Assembly: GCF_003431825.1 (NCBI RefSeq)
Contig: NZ_CP020083.1
Coordinates: 2,828,501-2,892,500 of the forward strand
From: Blastomonas fulva
GTDB lineage: Bacteria > Pseudomonadota > Alphaproteobacteria > Sphingomonadales > Sphingomonadaceae
DNA: 64,000 nucleotides
Reading direction: 5' to 3'
Below the pieces are notes generated by a model, which did not search any database, was not told the origin of the DNA, and was given only the letters and a program-made list of their open reading frames with translations. The translations under genes and the position numbers were made by a program. Shown in pieces: positions 13,811 to 22,466 of the stretch; position 1 is the stretch's first letter; the number at the start of each line of letters is the position of its first letter.

Positions 13811-14517
13811 TCGAAACGGTCGCGCTGACCGCATCCACCAATGCGGACATGCTCGAGCGTGCCGAGGCGGGCGCGCCCGAAGGATTGTGGATCCGGGCCG
13901 AGCGGCAGAGCGGGGGCCGCGGACGGCTTGGCCGGCAATGGCTGAGCCCTTTGGGCAATCTGTATTGCAGCACCCTCGTGCGGATCGGCTCCCAGGATCC
14001 CGCCGCGCATCTGCTGGCTTTCGTCGCGGGGCGTGCGGTGCTCGATACCGTCCGTGCGATTCTCCCCGACAGTCATGCCCGGCTAAAATGGCCCAACGAC
14101 GTGCATGTCGATGGCGCAAAGCTTGCCGGAATATTGCTTGAGCGCCGGCGCGATGCAGTGGTGGTCGGCATAGGCATGAATGTCGCGATTGCGCCCGAGG
14201 TTACAGGGCGCAGCGTCACGTCGCTGCACGATCAGGGCGCGATGGCGCAGGTGGATGCAGCAGCGGTGATCGAGCTGCTCGAACCGCGCTTCCGGTCGCG
14301 CCTGTTGCAATGGCGAACGACCGACCCTGCAACGCTGCTTGAAGTCTGGTGCGCCGCCGCGCATAAGCCCGGGGAAGCGATGGCGGTCCAGCGGGGCCCC
14401 GAGGATCGAATTGAGGGTGTGTTCGAAGGTCTGTCCACGGATGGCGCGCTGCTGCTGCGGTGTGCCGATGGGCGGATCGAATCCGTCAGCGCAGGCGATG
14501 TCCATCTCCTCGCTTGA
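13807..14517 (+). CDS. birA: Biotin--[acetyl-CoA-carboxylase] ligase
   Basis: This biotin protein ligase attaches biotin to the carrier domain of acetyl-CoA carboxylase through biotinyl-AMP. The catalytic signature GGRGRLGRQW is clear, as is the KWPNDVHVDGAKLAGILLE block. There is no N-terminal helix-turn-helix, so this is a monofunctional ligase, not a repressor. The first ATG in frame (13849) lies downstream of the substrate motif TASTNADML. No ATG, GTG or TTG exists in the frame between 13849 and the upstream stop near 13654. I infer that translation starts at CTG 13807, which overlaps the nuoN stop as CTGA and yields (M)IETVALTASTN..., 236 residues. The gene follows nuoN in many alphaproteobacteria. 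Confidence 0.88.
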
Positions 14518-14548
14518 AGCCGTTTAGTCGAAATGAAGGACGTGACGC

Positions 14549-15325
14549 ATGCTGCTTGCCATTGATGTCGGCAACACCAACGCCGTGTTTGCGCTGTTCA
14601 ACGAACGCACGATCAAGGCGCGCTGGCGGATATCCACCGATGCGCGCCGCACTGCGGACGAATATGCGGTGTGGCTGAACCAGCTGCTCGCGCTGGAAGG
14701 CTTCATCCGGCAGGATATCAGCCAGGTGATCATCTCCACCGTGGTGCCGCGCGCGCTGCACAATCTGCAGGTGCTTTCGCGCAAGTATTTCAGTGTCGAG
14801 CCACTGATCGCCGGGGTTGAACCTGCGGACTGGCAGATGCAGATCGATGTCGACGAGCCCAAGTCGCTGGGCGCCGACCGCGCGGTCAATTCGATTGCGG
14901 CGCACGCACTGCATCCCGGTGATATCATCATCATCGACTTTGGCACTGCAACCACCTATGACGTCGTGGATTATACGGGTGCCTACAAGGGGGGCATCAT
15001 TGCGCCGGGGATCAACCTCTCGCTCGATGCCCTGGTTCAAGCCGCCGCAAAGCTGCCGCGCATCGCGATAGAAACCCCGCGCAACAACCGCTCTGTCATC
15101 GGCCGCAACACCGAGGACCAGATGCAGATCGGCGTGTTCTGGGGCTATGTCGCGATGATGGAAGGACTGGTCGCACGGATGCGCGCCGAAATCGGCCGCC
15201 CGGCCAAGGTTATCGCTACCGGCGGACTTGCGGTGCTGTTTGATGAGCACACGACGATATTTGATGCGGTCGAACCCGACCTGACCCTGCAGGGTCTCGC
15301 CATGATTGCCGAAAGGGCATTTTGA
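14549..15325 (+). CDS. coaX: Type III pantothenate kinase
   Basis: CoaX phosphorylates pantothenate, the first step of coenzyme A synthesis; it is an ASKHA-fold kinase that usually needs a monovalent cation. The 258-residue protein begins [16 protein letters not shown], with the phosphate-binding DxGNT motif at residues 6-10. The pantothenate/catalytic block LGADRAVNS and the second phosphate loop [10 protein letters not shown] are also present. A GAAGGA ribosome binding site lies about ten bases before ATG 14549. The gene sits 31 bases after birA and four bases before the ribonuclease J start. Confidence 0.97.
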   Translation: MLLAIDVGNTNAVFALFNERTIKARWRISTDARRTADEYAVWLNQLLALEGFIRQDISQVIISTVVPRALHNLQVLSRKYFSVEPLIAGVEPADWQMQIDVDEPKSLGADRAVNSIAAHALHPGDIIIIDFGTATTYDVVDYTGAYKGGIIAPGINLSLDALVQAAAKLPRIAIETPRNNRSVIGRNTEDQMQIGVFWGYVAMMEGLVARMRAEIGRPAKVIATGGLAVLFDEHTTIFDAVEPDLTLQGLAMIAERAF

Positions 15326-15329
15326 TTAC

Positions 15330-17015
15330 ATGAAACCTGGAAAAGAATTGTTGTTCCTGGCCCTTGGCGGGTCGGGCGAAATTGGCATGAATGCCAACCT
15401 CTACGGCTGCGACGGCAAATGGGTCATGGTCGATCTGGGCATGACCTTCAGCGATCCGGCCTATCCCGGTGTCGAGCTGGTGTTTCCCGATCTAGAGTTC
15501 ATCGAGGAACGCGCCGACGACCTGCTCGGCATTGTGCTGACGCATGGCCATGAAGACCATATCGGCGCGCTGCCGTATCTGGCGGCGGACCTCAATGTCC
15601 CACTGTTCGCAACGCCGTTCACCGCCGACCTGATCCGCCGCAAGCTCGAGGAGCAGGGGCTGGTCAAGGATGTCGAGCTCAACGTCATCGAGAACGAGGG
15701 CAGCCTTCAGCTCGGCCCGTTCGGCTTCCGCTATCTGCCGCTGGCGCACTCGATCGCAGAAGGCAACGCGCTGCTGATCGACACGCCCTATGGCCGCATT
15801 TTCCACACCGGCGACTGGAAGCTCGACGACGAGCCGATCGTCGGGGTGCCTTCAACGCCCGAGACGCTCACCGCGCTCGGCGACGAGGGCGTGCTCGCGA
15901 TGGTCTGCGATTCGACCAACGTCTTCAATCCCGAAAGCTCGGGCTCCGAAGGCGCGGTGCGTGATGCGCTGATCAAGGCGGTAAAGCCCCTCAAGGGTAG
16001 GGCGCTGATCACCACCTTCGCCTCCAATGTCGCGCGCCTGCACACGCTGGGCGAGGTTGCCAAGGCGACCAATCGCGCCTTCTGCGTCGCCGGGCGCTCG
16101 CTCGATCGCATCATCGCGGTCGCCAAGGCCAATGGCTATTTGAAGGACCTTCCCGAACTGGTCGACTTCGACACCGCCATGGGTATGCCGCGCCGCCAGG
16201 TGCTGGTAGTCGCCACCGGCGGCCAGGGCGAACCGCGCGCTGCGCTCGCGCGCGTGGCCGAGGGCAACCACCAGATCAAGCTTGAGGCGGGTGACACCGT
16301 GCTGTTTTCGTCCAAGGTCATCCCCGGCAACGAGATCGCGATTGGCCGCATCCAGAACAAGCTGGCCGAAGACGGCATCCAGATGATCACCGACCGCCAG
16401 GCCGATATTCATGTGTCGGGCCATCCGGGACGCCCAGAGCTTGCAGAGATGTACCGCTGGATCAGGCCGCAGATCCTGGTGCCGGTGCATGGCGAAATGC
16501 GCCACATGACCGAGCAGGCCCGGTTCGGGACCGAGCAGGGCATCCCTTCGGTGGTGGTGCAGAAGAACGGCGATATGGTACGGCTTGCCCCCGGCAAGCC
16601 CGGAGTGATCAGCCGCGAGCGCGCCGGCCGGTTGGTGCTGGATGGCGATGTCATCCTGCCCGCCGATGGCATGACCATGGCCGAGCGGCGCAAGCTCGCG
16701 GTCAATGGACAGGTCAGCGTCGCGGTCGCGCTCGACGGGCGCGGCGGACTGATCGGCGATCCGGTGGTGCGCGCGCTGGGGCTTCCGGTCGAGGACGATC
16801 TCGATGCATTCATCGCCGAGACGATCGAGGATGTGCGCGAGGCGATCAACAAGCCAGGCAAGGCCAAGCCGAAGGGCAGGGGCGGCAGGTCGGAAGGCCG
16901 GTCGTCGGGCGGAGGCAACGACGTGCAGGAGGCGATCCGCCTTGCCGTGCGCCGTGCCGCGACGCGCTGGACCGGCAAAAAGCCTGTCGTCACGGTCTTG
17001 ATGATCGCGGGCTGA
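15330..17015 (+). CDS. rnj: Ribonuclease J
   Basis: RNase J is a metallo-beta-lactamase/beta-CASP nuclease with endo- and 5'-exonuclease activity in rRNA maturation and mRNA decay. The zinc motif THGHEDHIGALPYL, the second histidine in LAHSIAEGNALLI, the aspartate in HTGDWKLDD and the beta-CASP histidine motif HVSGHPGRPELAEMYRWI with VPVHGEMRHM are all present. The 561-residue length is normal. The C-terminus has a Lys/Gly/Arg-rich linker (about residues 510-535) followed by a short folded tail. I choose ATG 15330, four bases after coaX, over an in-frame TTG at 15306 inside coaX. Confidence 0.96.
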   Translation: MKPGKELLFLALGGSGEIGMNANLYGCDGKWVMVDLGMTFSDPAYPGVELVFPDLEFIEERADDLLGIVLTHGHEDHIGALPYLAADLNVPLFATPFTADLIRRKLEEQGLVKDVELNVIENEGSLQLGPFGFRYLPLAHSIAEGNALLIDTPYGRIFHTGDWKLDDEPIVGVPSTPETLTALGDEGVLAMVCDSTNVFNPESSGSEGAVRDALIKAVKPLKGRALITTFASNVARLHTLGEVAKATNRAFCVAGRSLDRIIAVAKANGYLKDLPELVDFDTAMGMPRRQVLVVATGGQGEPRAALARVAEGNHQIKLEAGDTVLFSSKVIPGNEIAIGRIQNKLAEDGIQMITDRQADIHVSGHPGRPELAEMYRWIRPQILVPVHGEMRHMTEQARFGTEQGIPSVVVQKNGDMVRLAPGKPGVISRERAGRLVLDGDVILPADGMTMAERRKLAVNGQVSVAVALDGRGGLIGDPVVRALGLPVEDDLDAFIAETIEDVREAINKPGKAKPKGRGGRSEGRSSGGGNDVQEAIRLAVRRAATRWTGKKPVVTVLMIAG

Positions 17016-17052
17016 CGACCCACTTGGGCGCAAGGCAACAGGACATGAGCGC

Positions 17053-17331
17053 ATGAGCTGGACGAGCATTGCTGCAATCTATCTGCTGTTCTGGGTGATC
17101 ACCGCGTTCGTGGTGATGCCCTTCGGCGTGCGCACCGCGGAAGAGCTGGGGATCGAGAAGGTTCGCGGCCAGGCAGACAGCGCGCCCGCCAATTTCAAGC
17201 CGCTTCGCGTCGTCCTGATCACCACCGCGCTGTCCGCGGTGGTGTTCGGGCTGTTCTATGCCAACTATGTCAACGGCTGGATTGGACCATCGGATGTCAA
17301 CATCTTCGGCAAGCCGCCAGGCGCCGAATGA
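17053..17331 (+). CDS. DUF1467 family membrane protein
   Basis: This 92-residue protein belongs to the DUF1467 family, which commonly follows rnj in alphaproteobacteria. It has two predicted transmembrane helices, about residues 5-23 (IAAIYLLFWVITAFVVMPF) and 52-72 (VVLITTALSAVVFGLFYAN). Between them is the conserved GVRTAEELG motif with a short polar loop. The function is unknown. It lies 37 bases after rnj on the same strand and probably closes that transcription unit. Confidence 0.93.
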   Translation: MSWTSIAAIYLLFWVITAFVVMPFGVRTAEELGIEKVRGQADSAPANFKPLRVVLITTALSAVVFGLFYANYVNGWIGPSDVNIFGKPPGAE

Positions 17332-17734
17332 AGGCTGCCGGGGGCTGACCCGTCCGTCTTGCGTTTAGTGTGAGACTTTGTCGCCATTTGCTGCTATACG
17401 ATGGCTATCGCGCGATCCATGATCCAAGCCAGCGCGCGACTGAGAGACTCGCGGCATCCTTGCTCCACGCTCTTGCTTGCTCAGCAACACGAGCCAATGC
17501 ATGCCAGATATCAACCAGCTTTTCGACAATCTCCACGTTGCGCACATGCGCGCGCTGCATTCGCCTTGCGCGGATGAGCGCGACACGCAGGCCAGCCTGG
17601 CGCGCGTCGAAGATCTGCGGGTGCATGCGATCGCCTATCCCCAGCCGGGCAGCTTCATGCCTGGCTGATGCCATCCGGGCGAAGGGTCGTGCCGCAAGGC
17701 GATGACCTGTTGCCCGCATCTTCGCGTGCAATGG
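17332..17734. other. Gene-poor stretch between DUF1467 gene and cold-shock leader
   Basis: I see no convincing gene here. Several reading frames are open on both strands, but they have unusual composition and no ribosome binding site. The best candidate is a 55-codon frame at 17501-17668 on the plus strand (starting MPDINQLFDNLHVAHM). It has a protein-like composition but no Shine-Dalgarno sequence, so I do not call it. The stretch ends where the inverted repeat of the cold-shock leader begins. Confidence 0.6.
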
Positions 17735-17815
17735 CCGGGACCGGGCGTTGCACAGGTCGAAATCGAACTTCCGGTCCCGGACTATGCAGGGGGAACTGTC
17801 CGCAAATGTGTGCGG
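17735..17815 (+). promoter_or_regulatory. Structured 5' leader of the cold-shock gene
   Basis: A perfect 10-base inverted repeat (CCGGGACCGG at 17735-17744 and CCGGTCCCGG at 17771-17780, 26-base loop) is followed by a small hairpin (CCGCA at 17800-17804 with TGCGG at 17811-17815). Both lie just before the cold-shock start codon. Structured leaders are known to control csp mRNA stability and translation with temperature. That role here is inferred from position and structure only. Confidence 0.5.
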
Positions 17816-17846
17816 CCCCATGCAATCGACACTTAAGGAAATGACT

Positions 17847-18056
17847 ATGCCTATTGGCACCGTAAAGTTCTTCAATGCCGACAAGGGCTATGGTTTCATT
17901 CAGCCCGACGATGGCGGCAACGACGCGTTCGTTCACATCAGCGCCGTTGAAGCATCGGGCATGCGCACGCTCGATCGCGACCAGCGCGTGAACTTTGAAC
18001 TGGAACAGGATCGCCGCGGCAAGATGGCGGCTGTCCGTCTTTCGGCTGCTGCCTGA
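17847..18056 (+). CDS. Cold-shock protein (CspA family)
   Basis: This 69-residue single cold-shock domain protein binds single-stranded nucleic acid and melts RNA structure. The two RNA-binding motifs are present: RNP1 as KGYGFIQPDDGG and RNP2 as DAFVHISAVE. The GTVKFFNADKGYGFI opening is diagnostic. AAGGAA at 17835-17840 is well spaced for ATG 17847; ATG 17841 lies directly next to it and is less likely. The long leader upstream contains a perfect inverted repeat, which suggests post-transcriptional control. Confidence 0.96.
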   Translation: MPIGTVKFFNADKGYGFIQPDDGGNDAFVHISAVEASGMRTLDRDQRVNFELEQDRRGKMAAVRLSAAA

Positions 18057-18202
18057 TTTTCAGGTGCTAGGGTGCGGGGTGGCGGTTTGCGCCGCTCCGC
18101 AGCCTCATTCAGGTCTGGTCGTTGCCCTCAGAACGACCCAAAGATTTACGAGCGTTTAACGTATCGGTTCTAGCATGGTCTCAACAAGTGAAGGGCCGCG
18201 AT

Positions 18203-18709
18203 ATGCTGGACAGATTGCTTCGCGATCACAGGCTGATCCGCGAAAAAGCGCAGGCGCTTTTGCAGCTGCTTGATCATGAAACCATGCCCTCGCGTGCATT
18301 GCTTGCCGAGACCCGCTGGCGGGTCGGCAGCCACATCATGCAGCATCTCGCCTTCGAGGATCGCCATCTTTACGCCAAGCTGCTGCAGGACGAGCGTCCG
18401 CATGTCCGCGAAAGGGGACAGCAGTTCCAGGCCGAACTGGCCACTTTGTTCGCCGAATATGCCCAGCACGCCCAATATTGGACCCCGGATCGCATCGCTT
18501 CGGAGTGGAGCCGGTTTCGCGTCGAATCGCGCCGGATGACGCTGGCGATGTTCGCACGGATCGATCTGGAAGAGGTCGAGCTCTACCCGCTCGCTACCAA
18601 TGCGGCGATCGACATGAAGACCAACGTCGCTCCCACCACCAACTGGACGCGTGAGGCTTTTGCGATCAAGGACGCGATCACCAAGGGGGCGTGCACCCTG
18701 CCGGCCTAG
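18203..18709 (+). CDS. Hemerythrin-like domain protein
   Basis: The 168-residue protein appears to be a hemerythrin/HHE cation-binding domain protein. It is an all-helical sequence with a metal-ligand pattern beginning LLRDHRLIREKAQ, then HIMQHLAFEDRHLYAKL, and later ARIDLEEVELYPL near the C-terminal helix. Such domains hold a diiron site and sense or carry oxygen or nitric oxide; the function here is not established. ATG 18203 has GAAGGG six bases upstream and is preferred over an in-frame TTG at 18122. It is isolated between the cold-shock gene and hisZ. Confidence 0.8.
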   Translation: MLDRLLRDHRLIREKAQALLQLLDHETMPSRALLAETRWRVGSHIMQHLAFEDRHLYAKLLQDERPHVRERGQQFQAELATLFAEYAQHAQYWTPDRIASEWSRFRVESRRMTLAMFARIDLEEVELYPLATNAAIDMKTNVAPTTNWTREAFAIKDAITKGACTLPA

Positions 18710-18786
18710 GCCGCAACCGGGCTGCTGCTGCAACCCCGTGCGCGAGAAGGTTTTCTCTGCCGCGCTAATCGTCTAAGCGCAGCGCC

Positions 18787-19911
18787 ATGTCAGAGACGAA
18801 TCCCGATATCCTGCCCGCAGGTCTTGCCGATCTGCTTCCTCCGCGCGCCGAACAGGCTGCGCGGCTCACCCGCAGCGCGATGGATGTACTGGCCGGGCAT
18901 GGCTATGACCGGGTCTCGCCGCCGCTTGTGGAATATGAACGTTCGCTGGCAGCGCGCATGCAGGGCACCGGGCGCCAGCATCTGTTCCGCATGGTCGATC
19001 CTTCATCGATGCGTACGCTTGCCATTCGTTCGGACATCACTGTCCAGGTGGGCCGGGTGGCCACGACCCTGATGGCGTCGGCGCCGCGCCCGTTGCGGCT
19101 GAGCTATGCAGGCCAGGTGCTGCGCATCGCATCCGACCAGCTCAATCCCGAACGCGAGCGGCTGCAGATCGGCGCCGAACTGATCGGCCACGACAACATC
19201 GCCGCCGCGCAGGAAGTGGTGCGGATCGCGATCGAGGCGCTGGCCGAGGCAGGCGTCACCGGCATCACGGTCGATCTGACCTTGCCCGACCTCGTGGACA
19301 CTCTTGCCGGCACCGCGTTCCCGCTGCCGCAGGGGCAGATTTCCTCGGTCCGGCGCGAACTCGACATGAAGGATGCAGGCGGGCTCACCGCATTGGGCGC
19401 TGACGCTTATCTGCCGCTGCTCTATGCCATGGGACCGTTCGAGGCCGCGATCGACTCGCTGGCCGCGATCGATGCCGGCGGCGTGCTCGCCAGCCGGATC
19501 ACCGCGCTGCGCCAGATCGTGGCGGCACTGCCGGGCGATGTGACCGTCACGCTCGACCCCACCGAGCGTCACGGCTTCGAATACCAGAGCTGGTTCGGCT
19601 TTTCGCTCTACGCCGATGGCTGTGCAGGCGTGCTGGGGCGCGGCGGAACCTATGCCATCCCCGATGGCAAGGGCGGGGAAGAGGTCGCCACCGGCTTTTC
19701 GCTCTACCCCGATGCGCTGCTCGACATGACCCTGACCGGCGAACAGGGCGCTGCGGGCAAGCTGTTCCTGCCGCTGGGGCACGATCAGGCGGTCGCCGCA
19801 AGGCTGCGCGCGATCGGCTGGCGGACGCTGGCAGCGATCACCGATGCCGATGATGCGGTCGCGCTGGGCTGTTCGCACCGCTTGCAGGGCAGCGAGACTG
19901 TCGCGCTCTAA
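18787..19911 (+). CDS. hisZ: ATP phosphoribosyltransferase regulatory subunit
   Basis: HisZ is a histidyl-tRNA-synthetase paralogue that lacks aminoacylation activity and pairs with short-form HisG to catalyse and regulate the first step of histidine synthesis. The 374-residue protein starts PAGLADLLPPRAEQAARL. It has a class II synthetase core with IRSDITVQVGRVA and RLSYAGQVLRI, and a degraded C-terminal catalytic block (GRGGTYAIPDGKGGEEVATGF in place of the HisRS motif). The hisG gene is not in the window. The gene is followed by a minus-strand esterase and then purA. Confidence 0.93.
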   Translation: MSETNPDILPAGLADLLPPRAEQAARLTRSAMDVLAGHGYDRVSPPLVEYERSLAARMQGTGRQHLFRMVDPSSMRTLAIRSDITVQVGRVATTLMASAPRPLRLSYAGQVLRIASDQLNPERERLQIGAELIGHDNIAAAQEVVRIAIEALAEAGVTGITVDLTLPDLVDTLAGTAFPLPQGQISSVRRELDMKDAGGLTALGADAYLPLLYAMGPFEAAIDSLAAIDAGGVLASRITALRQIVAALPGDVTVTLDPTERHGFEYQSWFGFSLYADGCAGVLGRGGTYAIPDGKGGEEVATGFSLYPDALLDMTLTGEQGAAGKLFLPLGHDQAVAARLRAIGWRTLAAITDADDAVALGCSHRLQGSETVAL

Positions 19912-19923
19912 AGGCTGCGGCGT

Positions 19924-20958
19924 TCAGAATTCTTCGAGAAACGCTGTCACCGCCCGGGTGTGCGCATTGTCTCCTGCGCCCAGTTGGCGGTTGATGGTCA
20001 TGTGGTTTTCTCCCGCGATCGACTGGACCACGGCTTTCGAGCCCGCAGCCCTGAGCGCGGCGGCGAGCGCGTTGGACTGCTCGGTTGCGTCCTGACGGCT
20101 GGCGACATGCAGGATCAGCCAGCGGCTGACATTGGGCGCGGCTGCGTGAGTGATCGGCGACAGCCGTGCCTGGCGCGCAGGGTCGGTGCCAAAGGCTGGG
20201 ACATAGAGGCTCTTGGCGATCATCGGCGTGTCGCGCATCTGGCGTGCGACGTCATAGCCCGCACCGTCGAGCAGGATGACGCCTGCAATCCTGTCCATGT
20301 CCGATTTGAGATAGGCCGGGTCGGTCGACACCAGGGCCGCCAGATGTGCGCCCGCACTGTGCCCCATCACGATGACCCGGGCCGGATCGATACCCAGCGC
20401 CTGCGATTGGGCGAGCAGCTTGCGCAGCGCCGAGGCGACGTCCTCGGCCTGCTGCTCCACCGGAGCCTCGGGGAGCAGCCGGTATCCGACCGACGCAAAT
20501 GCCCAGCCCTTGCCGACGAAAAAGTCGGGCTTTTGCTGCACCATGGAGCGGTCGCCGTTGCGCCAGCCGCCGCCATGCAGATAGACCACCAGCGGATATC
20601 CGCTTGCGGGCCGCTCCGCCTGAGGCAGATACAGATCGAACGTCTGCTGGGCGGCGGTACCATAGGCAATCGCGCGCAACGGGATATCGCTTGGCTGCGA
20701 GGGCCGCGCGGTCGGCCTGCGCTTGGCGATCCCTTCCACGAATTGCGCCTTGCAGCGTTCCGACAGCTCGTCGCCGCGCTCGCGCAGGCAGCTGCGCATC
20801 TCTGATCGGTTCAGCCCGCACAGCTTCACGATCTCTCGGCGGCATTCGCGATCAAGCAGCCGCTCGCGCCCGCCGCGCTGCTGGGCCAGGGTCGGGACGA
20901 TCAGCGCGGGAGCGATCAGTCCGGCGGTCACCATCAGTGCAAAAGTCTTCCAGCGCAT
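19924..20958 (-). CDS. Exported alpha/beta hydrolase with Cys-rich N-terminal segment
   Basis: This 344-residue protein is an alpha/beta-hydrolase of the BD-FAE/carboxylesterase type. The oxyanion loop HGGGW is at 128-132, the nucleophile elbow GHSAG has Ser201, and the C-terminal SIAGENHMTI supplies the likely catalytic His. An N-terminal signal peptide (FALMVTAGLIAPALIVPTLAQ) predicts export. Between the signal and the hydrolase domain is a segment with four cysteines (Cys39, 47, 57 and 69), spaced 8, 10 and 12 residues apart, possibly a small disulfide-linked domain. ATG 20958 has GGAG upstream; the frame extends further but without a plausible start. The natural substrate is unknown. Confidence 0.87.
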   Translation of the reverse strand: MRWKTFALMVTAGLIAPALIVPTLAQQRGGRERLLDRECRREIVKLCGLNRSEMRSCLRERGDELSERCKAQFVEGIAKRRPTARPSQPSDIPLRAIAYGTAAQQTFDLYLPQAERPASGYPLVVYLHGGGWRNGDRSMVQQKPDFFVGKGWAFASVGYRLLPEAPVEQQAEDVASALRKLLAQSQALGIDPARVIVMGHSAGAHLAALVSTDPAYLKSDMDRIAGVILLDGAGYDVARQMRDTPMIAKSLYVPAFGTDPARQARLSPITHAAAPNVSRWLILHVASRQDATEQSNALAAALRAAGSKAVVQSIAGENHMTINRQLGAGDNAHTRAVTAFLEEF

Positions 20959-21152
20959 CGCCTGTCTCCGCAGCAATCCCTTGGGGCGAGCGCAAGTCTG
21001 CCGCACGCTGCTTGCCTGCGTCCATTCTCGAAGTGCATTAAATTGTATCATGTTTTGCCCTAACACACTGGACGCAAGCGGCTGCCGTCACTAGGACGAG
21101 CCCGCTTTGCGCGTCGCTGACGGCGCGTCCATCTCGCAAAAGGTATGGTTTT

Positions 21153-22442
21153 GTGGCCAATGTTACGGTGATCGGCGCCCAATGGGGCGATGAGGGCAAG
21201 GGCAAGATTGTCGACTGGCTGGCGGAGCGCGCCGATGCGGTGATCCGCTTTCAGGGCGGACACAATGCCGGACACACCCTGGTCATCGGCGAGAAGGTGT
21301 TCAAATTGTCGCTGCTGCCTTCGGGCATCGTGCGCGGGACGTTCAGCGTTATCGGCAACGGCGTGGTACTCGATCCCTGGGCGCTGCGCGACGAGGTCGC
21401 CAAATTGCGCGGGCAGGGGGTGGAAATCACCCCGGACAACCTCGCTGTGGCGGACAATTGCCCGCTGATCCTGCCTTTCCACCGCGATCTCGACGCGCTG
21501 CGCGAGGATGCCAGCGGCCAGGGCAAGATCGGCACCACCCGCCGCGGCATCGGCCCGGCCTATGAGGACAAGGTCGGCAGGCGCGCGATCCGCGTGTGCG
21601 ATCTGGCGCATCTCGATGCGCTCGATCCGCAGCTTGACCGGCTGTGCGCACACCATGATGCGCTGCGCGCCGGGTTTGGCGAGCCGCCCATCGATCGTGC
21701 AGCCTTGCTGGCCGAACTCGCCGAGATCGCGCCGTTCGTGCTCGAATTCGCACAGCCGGTGTGGAAACGCCTCGGTGAAATTCGCCGCGCAGGTGCCCGC
21801 ATGCTGTTCGAGGGCGCACAGGGCGTGCTGCTCGATGTCGACCATGGCACCTATCCGTTTGTCACTTCGTCGAACACCGTCACCGGCACTGCGTCGGGCG
21901 GCAGCGGTCTGGGCCCACAGGCCAGCGGCTTCGTGCTCGGCATCGTAAAGGCCTACACCACCCGCGTCGGATCGGGGCCGTTCCCGACCGAACTGCAGGA
22001 CGAGGTTGGCCAGCGGCTGGGCGAGCGCGGGCATGAGTTCGGCACCGTGACCGGGCGTCAGCGGCGCTGCGGCTGGTTCGATGCGACCTTGGTGCGGCAG
22101 GCATGCGCGGTCGCAGGCGTCACCGGCATCGCGCTGACCAAGCTCGACGTGCTCGACGGCTTTGCCAAGCTCAAGATCTGCACCGGCTACCGGCTGAACG
22201 GCAAGGTGCTCGATTATTTCCCCGCGCATGCCGGCGATCAGGCTGCGGTCCAGCCGATCTACGAGGAGATGGACGGGTGGCACGAATCGACCGCGGGCGC
22301 GCGCAGCTGGGTTGACCTGCCCGCGCAGGCCATCAAGTATATCAAGCGCGTCGAAGAGCTGATCCAGTGCCCCGTGGCGCTGGTATCGACCTCGCCCGAG
22401 CGCGAAGACACGATCCTGGTGCGCGATCCCTTCGCGGACTGA
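21153..22442 (+). CDS. purA: Adenylosuccinate synthetase
   Basis: PurA joins IMP and aspartate using GTP, the first committed step to AMP. The 429-residue protein begins [17 protein letters not shown], with the P-loop-like GDEGKGK at 12-18 and catalytic Asp13. The GGHNAGHT motif has catalytic His41. The later motifs [23 protein letters not shown] and [10 protein letters not shown] are complete. The start is GTG 21153, fixed by the conserved N-terminus. The 194-base region shared with the divergent esterase contains an AT-rich patch near 21036-21055 that could hold promoters. Confidence 0.98.
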   Translation: MANVTVIGAQWGDEGKGKIVDWLAERADAVIRFQGGHNAGHTLVIGEKVFKLSLLPSGIVRGTFSVIGNGVVLDPWALRDEVAKLRGQGVEITPDNLAVADNCPLILPFHRDLDALREDASGQGKIGTTRRGIGPAYEDKVGRRAIRVCDLAHLDALDPQLDRLCAHHDALRAGFGEPPIDRAALLAELAEIAPFVLEFAQPVWKRLGEIRRAGARMLFEGAQGVLLDVDHGTYPFVTSSNTVTGTASGGSGLGPQASGFVLGIVKAYTTRVGSGPFPTELQDEVGQRLGERGHEFGTVTGRQRRCGWFDATLVRQACAVAGVTGIALTKLDVLDGFAKLKICTGYRLNGKVLDYFPAHAGDQAAVQPIYEEMDGWHESTAGARSWVDLPAQAIKYIKRVEELIQCPVALVSTSPEREDTILVRDPFAD

Positions 22443-22466
22443 CGGGTCGCTTGATGGGGGGTTTTC

